In this document: in pieces, positions 1 through 6,047 of the stretch
How positions within the stretch are numbered: the first letter of the stretch is position 1
Layout: the number at the start of each line of letters is the position of its first letter
Source: Helicobacteraceae bacterium
GTDB taxonomy: Bacteria; Campylobacterota; Campylobacteria; Campylobacterales; Sulfurimonadaceae
Direction of reading: 5' to 3'
NCBI GenBank assembly: GCA_027068615.1
Contig: JAMOQV010000015.1
Coordinates: 1-12,543, forward strand
DNA: 12,543 bases
Notes under the pieces: model-generated
The model's database searches: none
Seen by the model: the letters and a program-made list of their open reading frames with translations, nothing else
Told to the model about the DNA's origin: nothing
Translations under genes and position numbers: made by a program

Positions 1-270
1 TTATGATGTTATATCAAAAGAGACTTTTTCTTTAGGATCTGACTTATGATGCATAGATGATTTTAAAAAATCTATCTTTTTTTTCATTTTATTTATATCA
101 TGTATGGTTTTATTTTTTAGAGAGATTAACATATCACGAGCTTGTTTTATAAGTATAGAAGCCTCCTGCATCTCTTCAATTGTATCAAATTTTGGTAGAT
201 TGGATACAAGTTCTTCTAAGTGTTTTATATCGTTTTGCACTAAAGCAATTTTAAATTTATTTAACCACAT
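1..270 (-). CDS. Small helical protein coupled to fliD, possible FliT-like flagellar chaperone
   Basis: An 89-residue, Lys/Glu-rich protein without cysteines, membrane segment or signal peptide, predicted from composition to be mostly alpha-helical (heptad-like stretches around residues 5-25 and 33-70). Its ATG shares one base with the fliD stop codon (TAATG on the minus strand), so translation is probably coupled to fliD. The stop codon is the first three bases of the window, so the gene is complete. In Campylobacter and Helicobacter, fliD is followed by fliS and then a small FliT-like gene. This protein is too short for FliS (about 125 residues) and I see no FliS motif, so a FliT-type chaperone for FliD is the best guess from position and size. 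fliS, if kept in this cluster, would lie to the left of the window. The function is inferred from context only. Confidence 0.8.
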   Translation of the reverse strand: MWLNKFKIALVQNDIKHLEELVSNLPKFDTIEEMQEASILIKQARDMLISLKNKTIHDINKMKKKIDFLKSSMHHKSDPKEKVSFDITS

Positions 271-1976
271 TACTTACCATTTACAGCCATCTCTATTTGT
301 TGTTTTAAAGATGAAAAAGAATTATTCATTTGACTAATTATACCATCATAAGCAGCATATCTAGCCGTCATAGAATCATATCTTGAATTTAAAAAATCTA
401 AAGCTCTTTGTTTACTAACTTCTAGTTGGCTACTCTCTTTAGATAAGCCATTATTTATAGTTGTTATTGTTCCATTGGTGGATGTAAATGAATTTATTTT
501 ATTATATAGTTTTTTAAAAATTCCATCCGTTCTTGTAATAGAATCGTTATCATTAACAGTTGTTTTACCACTAAAAAAATTTTTTACACCTTCAGGATCA
601 TCTGACATTTTTTTATCAAATACTGAACTATCAAAAGTTAGTTTTCCATTTCTACCCAAAGATATACCAAATTGAGATAAACCTTCATTAGTATTTGAAT
701 CTCTTGAAGTTAAAAGAGTTTTTAAATCTCTTCCTATGCTATTTATGGAATTATTCCCATTAAATAAACCAATTTTTCCTGCATCAACATCTGCTAAAGT
801 CATAGCATCTAGTTGTTTTTGCATACTATTAAAACTATCTACAAAAGCTTCTAATTCATCTTTTATAGGTTGAGCATCTTGAGATATTGATATATTTGCA
901 CTAGCATCTTCTGTTTGAAGTTTTATGGTGATACCAAATTTAATATCATCTATTTTATTTGTACTTCTAGTTAATTCTATACCATTGTATTTAAATGTAG
1001 CATCTCTTGCTGTTTGGATATCTGTTGCATCTCCACTATCGGTAGTTGAATTATCTGTTAATTTTGTACTCAAATTCTTATCATCACTATTATCCTTTAT
1101 AGAGATATCTTTATCTTCTCCTGGATTTTTAGCTGTTAATACTAATTCGTATTTATTATCTTTATTTTTAATAATACTTGCAAAAACATCAGCACTTGCA
1201 TCTGTATCATCATTTATCATATCTGCTAAATCTTGCAATGAAGTACTATCTGTATAATCAAAATCAAAACTATCATCACCCACTTTAATAGTTAATGAAC
1301 CGTCCCCTGTAGCGATACTATCTGATTTGTCATCAAATGCATCTGATTTTAAAATATCATCTTTTAAGCTATCGTCAATATTTCCATCTAAATCAACTAA
1401 ACCAATTTGTTGGTCTTTTCCTGTTTTATCTGATGTTATAATAAGGCTATATTTATCATCAGATAGTTGTAATATACTAGCTGTTACATCATCTCCAGCT
1501 ATATCATTGATTTTAGTTTTTAAATCATCATAAGTCATATCGCTATCATAGTCTATTTTGTAATCAGTTCCATCTATATGGAGATTATAAGTACCAGAAT
1601 CAGAAGCTATTTTATCATCTGATGATGAAAATGTACCACTTTGAACTACACTTTTTTTGGCAAGTGCAACATCAGATATAGAAAAATCTTGTATACCTAC
1701 ACCATCTTTTACTGTTACTTCTACACCTGAGTTATTACCACTAACCGTTCTTTTTTCATATAAAGAGTCATCTTTTAGTGATGAAGCAGAACCTTCAAGA
1801 GTTGTAGATAAGCTTGATAATAGATCAAGAGATTTTATTTTTTTTTCGTTTAATTCTATTTTATTTTCTATAGGTTTAACTGTTAAAGTCTTATCATTAT
1901 CTTTTAGTTTACTTATAGTGTCTGCTGATAATACACCTGAAGAACCTATACCAAGAGAACTTATTTCACCAGCCAT
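270..1976 (-). CDS. fliD: Flagellar hook-associated protein 2 (filament cap) FliD
   Basis: A 568-residue protein that forms the cap at the filament tip and folds incoming flagellin; it is exported by the flagellar type III system without a cleaved signal. The N-terminus (MAGEISSLGIGSSG) is typical of FliD. Residues about 1-85 form the D0/D1 leg. Two related blocks at about 128-192 and 226-292 (pattern G-x-hydrophobic-x-I-x-DG/GD, ...LxxxIND..., ...KYxLxIT) look like duplicated flagellin-hook IN domains. From about 325 on comes the C-terminal FliD domain (FKYNGIELTRSTN), ending in long helices (about 510-568). There are no cysteines and about 80 aspartates, with roughly a quarter of residues 121-320 being Asp. 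AAGGA at 1983-1987 lies 6 bp before the ATG. A sigma-28-type promoter lies upstream, which fits late flagellar expression. Confidence 0.95.
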   Translation of the reverse strand: MAGEISSLGIGSSGVLSADTISKLKDNDKTLTVKPIENKIELNEKKIKSLDLLSSLSTTLEGSASSLKDDSLYEKRTVSGNNSGVEVTVKDGVGIQDFSISDVALAKKSVVQSGTFSSSDDKIASDSGTYNLHIDGTDYKIDYDSDMTYDDLKTKINDIAGDDVTASILQLSDDKYSLIITSDKTGKDQQIGLVDLDGNIDDSLKDDILKSDAFDDKSDSIATGDGSLTIKVGDDSFDFDYTDSTSLQDLADMINDDTDASADVFASIIKNKDNKYELVLTAKNPGEDKDISIKDNSDDKNLSTKLTDNSTTDSGDATDIQTARDATFKYNGIELTRSTNKIDDIKFGITIKLQTEDASANISISQDAQPIKDELEAFVDSFNSMQKQLDAMTLADVDAGKIGLFNGNNSINSIGRDLKTLLTSRDSNTNEGLSQFGISLGRNGKLTFDSSVFDKKMSDDPEGVKNFFSGKTTVNDNDSITRTDGIFKKLYNKINSFTSTNGTITTINNGLSKESSQLEVSKQRALDFLNSRYDSMTARYAAYDGIISQMNNSFSSLKQQIEMAVNGK

Positions 1977-2007
1977 CTTAAATCCTTTTTATACATATAT
2001 TGAAGTC

Positions 2008-2034
2008 ATATCGGTCTTAATAGATTTTTTTTTA
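2008..2034 (-). promoter_or_regulatory. Sigma-28 (FliA) type promoter of fliD
   Basis: On the minus strand, TAAA (2034-2031), a 15-bp spacer and ACCGATAT (2015-2008) match the sigma-28 consensus TAAA-N15-GCCGATAA in spacing and in 10 of 12 positions. It lies about 32 bp before the fliD ATG, leaving room for a start site near 2000 and the AAGGA ribosome site. Late flagellar genes such as fliD are commonly FliA-dependent. Its upstream edge is only 5-6 bp from the large inverted repeat. Confidence 0.75.
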
Positions 2035-2039
2035 ATTAT

Positions 2040-2103
2040 TAGACTTCTTGCATAACCTCTTACAAAAAATATATTGTTTATAAGAGGTTATGCAAGAAGT
2101 CTA
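2040..2103. repeat. Perfect inverted repeat with TA borders, MITE-like element
   Basis: Arms 2040-2062 and 2081-2103 are perfect reverse complements (23 bp) around an 18-bp AT-rich spacer. If the outer TA pairs (2040-2041 and 2102-2103) are read as a target duplication, the element is exactly 60 bp, from GACTTCTTGCATAACC inward to the mirrored end. TA duplications are typical of IS630/Tc1-mariner elements and of some IS5-group elements. There is no coding capacity, so a miniature inverted-repeat element or end-to-end IS remnant is the simplest reading. It sits between two divergent promoters, so it is unlikely to serve as a terminator. A protein-binding operator is the alternative. The structure is certain; the origin is inferred. 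Confidence 0.85.
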
Positions 2104-2114
2104 TTTATTTTAGA

Positions 2115-2120
2115 TATAAT
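2115..2120 (+). promoter_or_regulatory. Putative -10 box for the DUF1294-rarA unit
   Basis: A perfect TATAAT hexamer, 40 bp before the ATG of the DUF1294 gene and 11 bp after the large inverted repeat. The matching -35 window (about 2092-2097) would fall inside the right arm of that repeat and shows no TTGACA. Campylobacterota sigma-70 promoters often lack a recognisable -35 box, so this does not exclude it. Confidence 0.45.
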
Positions 2121-2154
2121 ACCTCATTATATTAAAAATAAGATAATAAGGTAT
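2119..2154 (+). promoter_or_regulatory. Imperfect hairpin covering the Shine-Dalgarno of the DUF1294 gene
   Basis: ATACCTCATTAT (2119-2130) and ATAATAAGGTAT (2143-2154) pair over 12 positions with a single mismatch, around a 12-nt loop. The right arm contains AAGG (2148-2151), the likely ribosome site 8 nt before the ATG at 2160. In RNA the hairpin could mask the site, but the likely transcription start (about 2127) would cut into the left arm, so a DNA operator is equally possible. The stem is AT-rich and therefore weak. Confidence 0.35.
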
Positions 2155-2159
2155 ATAAA

Positions 2160-2468
2160 ATGGTAGAAATATCTTTTAGTTTAACTTACCTTCAAATATA
2201 TATCATTACGATAAGTTTTATATCATTTTGTTACTATGCTTATGATAAGATTCAGGCTATACAAAACCTAAAACATATCCAAAGAGTACCAGAAGTAAGA
2301 CTACTTTTTACAACACTTATAGGTGGTACTATTGGGTCTTTAATATCTATGGTTTTATTTAGACATAAGATAAAAAAACCATCTTTTATGATAAAGTTTT
2401 TTATAATTTTTATTATTCAGTTAATCATAATATTTTTATATTTTCAAGGATATATCACACTATGGTAA
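2160..2468 (+). CDS. DUF1294 family inner-membrane protein
   Basis: A 102-residue integral membrane protein of the DUF1294 family, function unknown. The family signature is visible: YAYDKIQAIQN, the RVPE motif (residues 42-45) leading into LLFTTLIGGTIGSLISMVLF, then FRHKIKKPSF. Hydrophobic segments lie at about 7-26, 48-66 and 77-99, giving three probable membrane helices. The ATG at 2160 has AAGG 8 nt upstream. The last 7 bases overlap the start of rarA, so the two genes are probably co-transcribed and translationally coupled. Nothing in the sequence ties it to DNA repair beyond this linkage. Confidence 0.88.
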   Translation: MVEISFSLTYLQIYIITISFISFCYYAYDKIQAIQNLKHIQRVPEVRLLFTTLIGGTIGSLISMVLFRHKIKKPSFMIKFFIIFIIQLIIIFLYFQGYITLW

Positions 2469-3628
2469 ATCTAAATAGTTTTGATGATATGATAGGTCAA
2501 GAACATTTAACCTCAAAAGAAGCACCTCTTAGAAGACTTTGTGAGAAAAATGCACTGAGTCATAGTTTTTTATTTGGTCCTGCAGGGTGTGGCAAGACCT
2601 CTTTAGCTCGTATAATTGCTAAAGTATTAGATATGCCATTTTATGAGTTTAATGCAACCTCTATAAAGATAGAACAATTAAGAAAGATTTTCCAACAATA
2701 TACAAATGCACTTCAAAAACCGTTGATTTTTATAGATGAAGTACATCGTTTAGCAAAAAATCAACAAGAGGTTTTACTTCCTGTTATGGAAAATAATTCT
2801 ATACTACTTATAGGTGCTTCTACTGAAAATCCTTACTTTTCACTAACATCAGCTATCCGTTCGCGTTCTATGCTTTTTGAGTTATACTCTGTTAGATATG
2901 ATGCTTTAAAAATATTATTAGAAAAAAAATTACAAACTTTAGGATTATCTTGTGATGATGATGCAAAAGAATATCTTATAAAAAGTAGTGGTGGAGATAT
3001 CCGTGCTATGCTAAAGCTTTTTGAAGCAACATCAGTACTTGAAAAACATATAACACTATCTACTTTAAAGTCATTAAGACCAAATGCACTAAGTGGTGGA
3101 AGTAGTGAAAAAGGTATTCATTATGACTTAACATCAGCACTTATAAAATCTATAAGAGGTTCAGATATAGATGCTAGTATATACTATCTTGCTAGACTTA
3201 TAGATGGTGGTGAAAGTGCTGATTTTATAGCTAGAAGACTTGTTATACTAGCTAGTGAAGATGTTGGAAATGCAAATCCACAAGCTCTTACTATGACAAC
3301 TTCAACTCTAACTAGTGTTTCTCAGATAGGTTTTCCTGAAGCTAGAATAATCTTAGCTCAAGCTGTTGTTTATCTATGTGCATCCCCAAAATCAAACTCT
3401 TCATATTTAGCTATAAATTCTGCACTTAAAGCTATAAAAGATGGTATTTTATTGGATATTCCTAAAAATATAGTTCAGCAAAAAGAGAATTATTTAAATC
3501 CACATAATTTCGGTGGTTGGGTTAAACAAAAATACCTTACACAGAATTTAAAGTTTTGTGAACTTAAAGATGTAGGATATGAGAAAAAAATGAAAGATTG
3601 GTTAAAAAATATAACTAATTTTAGTTAA
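2462..3628 (+). CDS. rarA: Replication-associated recombination protein RarA (MgsA), AAA+ ATPase
   Basis: A 388-residue cytoplasmic clamp-loader-like AAA+ ATPase that acts at stalled replication forks and interacts with SSB in characterised homologues. Walker A is GPAGCGKT (39-46), Walker B LIFIDEVHR (88-96), sensor 1 LIGASTENP (116-124) and the arginine-finger region IRSRS (132-136). The DVGNANPQAL segment, typical of the RarA tetramerisation region, follows, then the C-terminal domain with the DGILLDIPKN and LNPHNFGGW blocks. It is shorter than the roughly 440-residue E. coli protein, mainly because it starts just before the GQEHL motif; short forms are usual in Campylobacterota. The start overlaps the end of the DUF1294 gene by 7 bp. 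AAGGA at 2446-2450 is 11 nt upstream, rather far for a ribosome site. The start is the only ATG near the GQEHL motif. Confidence 0.93.
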   Translation: MVNLNSFDDMIGQEHLTSKEAPLRRLCEKNALSHSFLFGPAGCGKTSLARIIAKVLDMPFYEFNATSIKIEQLRKIFQQYTNALQKPLIFIDEVHRLAKNQQEVLLPVMENNSILLIGASTENPYFSLTSAIRSRSMLFELYSVRYDALKILLEKKLQTLGLSCDDDAKEYLIKSSGGDIRAMLKLFEATSVLEKHITLSTLKSLRPNALSGGSSEKGIHYDLTSALIKSIRGSDIDASIYYLARLIDGGESADFIARRLVILASEDVGNANPQALTMTTSTLTSVSQIGFPEARIILAQAVVYLCASPKSNSSYLAINSALKAIKDGILLDIPKNIVQQKENYLNPHNFGGWVKQKYLTQNLKFCELKDVGYEKKMKDWLKNITNFS

Positions 3629-3680
3629 TATTAATTATAAAAACAATAAACTATTCAAATTTAAAAACAAGGGCTTAAAT

Positions 3681-5657
3681 ATGAGCATAAAATTTAAACT
3701 AAATATTATTCAATTTTTAGTTATACCATTTTCACTAGTCGTGCTGGCATTGACTATAAATCAAGCATTAAATGATAGAGCTAGTATTACAAGAGCACAA
3801 CAGTTAAATATACTCTCACAAAAATTAAGCTTGCTGATTCACGAAACACAAAAAGAAAGAGGAGCTAGTGCTGGATTTTTGAGTTCAAATGGTAAAAAAT
3901 TTGCAGATATTTTACCTAGACAAAGAGTTATAACAAATAGAAGAGACAAAGAGCTAAATAGTTATATAGACTCTTTAAATTTAGATGATTTTCCAAAAGA
4001 GCTTAGACATAAAATCTCACTGTTTAGTACATATATAAAAAGAATTAACCAAATTCGTTCAAAAATTGATTCTTTAAGTATCGATGTAAAAGATCAAGTA
4101 AACTACTATACAAGTATGAATAAAAGGATTTTAGATATAGTAGCTTTAACAGCTAAACTAGCAGAAACTCCTGAACTTGTAAAAGCACTAGATACTTATG
4201 CTAACTTCTTAAAGTCAAAAGAGAGAGCTGGAGTTGAAAGAGCTGTTCTTAGTGCAACATTTGGTGTTGATAAATTTTTAGACGGTATGTTTTCAAAATG
4301 GATAACACTTGTTGCTGAACAAAATGCTTACTTAGACTCTTTTATGTCAATGGCAAGCGATAAAGTAAAATCATTTTATAACAAAAAAATGAATTCACCT
4401 GTTATAGATGAAGTAAATAAAATGAGAGCTATTGCTAAAGAAAAAGAAAATGTTGGTCATTTTGGGATAGATAATGTAGTATGGTTCAAGACTATAACAA
4501 AAAAAATCAATCTACTAAAAGAGGTTGATGATGAGATTTTTAAACAAAATCTAAAGTTGTTAAACAGATTGGAAGCTGATTCTAAACAACATGCTATAAT
4601 CATTATAGCTAGTTATATATTTTTTACTTTAGCAACATTTATAACTATTGTACTAATCAGTAGAGGTGTAAATAGAAGTGTTAACAGCTCACTAGAAAAA
4701 ATTAACTGTGTTTCTAATAACCTAGATTTAACTTGTGATATTATAGTTGATGGTAAAGATGAAATTTCTAAAATTTCTCAAGCTTTACATACTATGATAG
4801 GGGCATTTAAAGACACCTTACTAAGTGCAAAAGATGTTTCATCAAATACTTTGACAGAAAGTTCAAAACTAGAGAATATAGTTGAACAACTTACAAATAA
4901 CTCAAGAGAGACTCAAGAACAAATTAAAGTTGTTGATGTTTTAGCTAAAGATGTTGGTGAAAAACTAGATGATGTTGAAGAATCAACTGTAATCGTTTCT
5001 GAGGATTTAAGAAAAACATCTGAAGTGCTTGATAATTTTGTTGAGATGTTAGGTTCAGTTGTAAACTCTATCGAAGAAGGAAATGAATTTCAAGAGGATT
5101 TAGTAAATAAAGTTGCATCTTTAACAGAACAAGCTAAAAATATCAAAGATGTACTTAGCATCATATCTGATATAGCAGATCAAACAAACCTACTTGCCCT
5201 AAATGCAGCCATAGAAGCAGCAAGAGCTGGTGAGCATGGTAGAGGTTTTGCTGTTGTTGCTGATGAAGTTAGAAAACTAGCAGAGAGAACTCAAAAATCA
5301 CTTAGTGAGATAGGTGCAAATGTAACACTTATAACTCAAAATGTTATAGAGATTTCAGAAGAAACAGAAAAAACATCTAAAAATATGTTTAAAATCTCTG
5401 AAGCAACTCAAGAGTTGATAGCTTCATCAAATACAACCAAGGAAAATTTAGCTGTTACAAATGAAAAATCAATAGATGTAATGTATCAAAGTACATATAT
5501 CGCAACTAAAACTAAACAGTTGATTATGAGTATGGATAATATTTTAGAATTATCTATAAAAAATAATGAACTCGGTTCAAAAGTTGAGGATTCTGTAGTA
5601 AATCTAGAGAGAAACTCTACACACCTTGAAAAAGAGCTAGGTAAATTTAGCCTATAA
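3681..5657 (+). CDS. Methyl-accepting chemotaxis protein with NIT sensor domain
   Basis: A 658-residue transmembrane chemoreceptor. A membrane helix at about 9-28 is followed by a periplasmic sensory region (about 30-302). Its first helix carries the NIT-domain signature (LSLLIHETQKERGASAGFL, about 49-67). NIT domains, named for nitrate/nitrite sensing, form four-helix bundles. The second membrane helix (about 303-327) leads into a HAMP-like linker (about 331-375) and a cytoplasmic signalling domain with the conserved hairpin tip (ISDIADQTNLLALNAAIEAA and EHGRGFAVVADEVRKLAERT, about 494-534) that contacts CheA and CheW. There is no CheR/CheB-tethering pentapeptide at the C-terminus. AAGGG (3669-3673) lies 7 nt before the ATG. 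It stands alone between rarA and the STAS gene; the ligand is not certain, nitrate or nitrite being only the family precedent. Confidence 0.93.
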   Translation: MSIKFKLNIIQFLVIPFSLVVLALTINQALNDRASITRAQQLNILSQKLSLLIHETQKERGASAGFLSSNGKKFADILPRQRVITNRRDKELNSYIDSLNLDDFPKELRHKISLFSTYIKRINQIRSKIDSLSIDVKDQVNYYTSMNKRILDIVALTAKLAETPELVKALDTYANFLKSKERAGVERAVLSATFGVDKFLDGMFSKWITLVAEQNAYLDSFMSMASDKVKSFYNKKMNSPVIDEVNKMRAIAKEKENVGHFGIDNVVWFKTITKKINLLKEVDDEIFKQNLKLLNRLEADSKQHAIIIIASYIFFTLATFITIVLISRGVNRSVNSSLEKINCVSNNLDLTCDIIVDGKDEISKISQALHTMIGAFKDTLLSAKDVSSNTLTESSKLENIVEQLTNNSRETQEQIKVVDVLAKDVGEKLDDVEESTVIVSEDLRKTSEVLDNFVEMLGSVVNSIEEGNEFQEDLVNKVASLTEQAKNIKDVLSIISDIADQTNLLALNAAIEAARAGEHGRGFAVVADEVRKLAERTQKSLSEIGANVTLITQNVIEISEETEKTSKNMFKISEATQELIASSNTTKENLAVTNEKSIDVMYQSTYIATKTKQLIMSMDNILELSIKNNELGSKVEDSVVNLERNSTHLEKELGKFSL

Positions 5658-5690
5658 ACACTACAAATAGCAAAAAACATTTAGTGTTTT
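5656..5690 (+). terminator. Weak hairpin at the end of the chemoreceptor gene
   Basis: AAACACTA (5656-5663), overlapping the chemoreceptor stop codon, pairs with TAGTGTTT (5682-5689). The 8-bp stem has an 18-nt loop and only a short T run (TTTT, 5687-5690). The long loop and low GC make it a poor intrinsic terminator, so read-through into the STAS operon is possible. Confidence 0.3.
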
Positions 5691-5692
5691 AG

Positions 5693-5718
5693 TCTATATT
5701 AATCATATAGATTATACA
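5693..5718 (+). promoter_or_regulatory. Short palindrome and -10-like box before the STAS gene
   Basis: TCTATAT (5693-5699) and ATATAGA (5705-5711) form a perfect 7-bp inverted repeat with a 5-nt spacer. It is followed at once by TATACA (5713-5718), a possible -10 hexamer 36 bp before the STAS ATG. The palindrome overlaps the spacer region of such a promoter, as an operator might. AT-rich palindromes of this size are common by chance in this DNA. Confidence 0.3.
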
Positions 5719-5754
5719 CTTTGTTTGTTTTAATTTAATATAAGGAAGAAAAAA

Positions 5755-6039
5755 ATGGAAATTTCAACATCAGGTAATACTGTAACAATAAATGGGAACA
5801 TTAAAAGTGTAAGTGATTATCAGAGTATTAAAAGCACTATAGATGCTTTAGCTATGAATGATAGTATAACTATTAATATTACTGATTCTATATCTATAAC
5901 ATCGTCAGTTATTGGTTATTTTAACAAACTTGTTTTAAAAGATAAAAAAAATATAGATATGAGAATAGGTAACGAACAACTTATGGAACTTTTACAAGAC
6001 TTAAATCTTGCTTCTATATTTAACGCTAGAAAAGTTTAA
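5755..6039 (+). CDS. Single-domain STAS protein, anti-sigma-factor-antagonist type
   Basis: A 94-residue cytoplasmic protein made of one STAS domain, the SpoIIAA/RsbV fold. The segment ITSSVIGYFNKL (48-59) aligns with the phosphorylation loop of SpoIIAA (DSSGLG), placing the likely phosphoserine at Ser51, with Ser50 as neighbour. In such proteins the unphosphorylated form binds and sequesters a kinase or anti-sigma partner. The AAGGA ribosome site (5742-5746) is 8 nt before the ATG. The next gene, 8 bp downstream, encodes both an RsbW-like kinase/ATPase domain and an RsbU-like phosphatase domain, so this protein is very probably their substrate. The arrangement resembles HsbA/HsbR of Pseudomonas and CrsA/CrsR of Shewanella. 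The downstream target is not visible here. Confidence 0.88.
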   Translation: MEISTSGNTVTINGNIKSVSDYQSIKSTIDALAMNDSITINITDSISITSSVIGYFNKLVLKDKKNIDMRIGNEQLMELLQDLNLASIFNARKV

Positions 6040-6046
6040 AAGTTTA
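6031..6046 (+). repeat. Tandem 8-bp duplication at the STAS/phosphatase junction
   Basis: AAAGTTTA occurs twice in direct tandem (6031-6038 and 6039-6046), spanning the last STAS codons, its TAA stop and the whole spacer before the next ATG (6048). With a single copy the junction would read TAG directly followed by ATG, so the duplication creates the 8-bp spacer. No clear Shine-Dalgarno is present between the genes, so the second gene probably relies on coupled translation. Confidence 0.7.
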
Positions 6047-6047
6047 G

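Noticed and set aside
1657..2055. 132-codon open frame on the plus strand opposite fliD
   Set aside because: It lies almost wholly antisense to the well-supported fliD gene and runs through the fliD promoter. Its translation has no recognisable motif and no ribosome site was seen.
2040..2103. Palindrome as a bidirectional rho-independent terminator
   Set aside because: The flanking genes diverge, so no transcript is expected to end here; the stem is followed by no clear T run on either side.
3612..3627. TAACTAA/TTAGTTA palindrome at the rarA stop as a terminator
   Set aside because: The stem is 6-7 bp and nearly all A-T, with almost no loop, and no T run follows; at best a very weak structure.
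3629..3680. Sigma-28 promoter in front of the chemoreceptor
   Set aside because: I looked for TAAA-N15-GCCGATAA and found none; only AT-rich sequence with a TATAAA at 3636-3641 is present.
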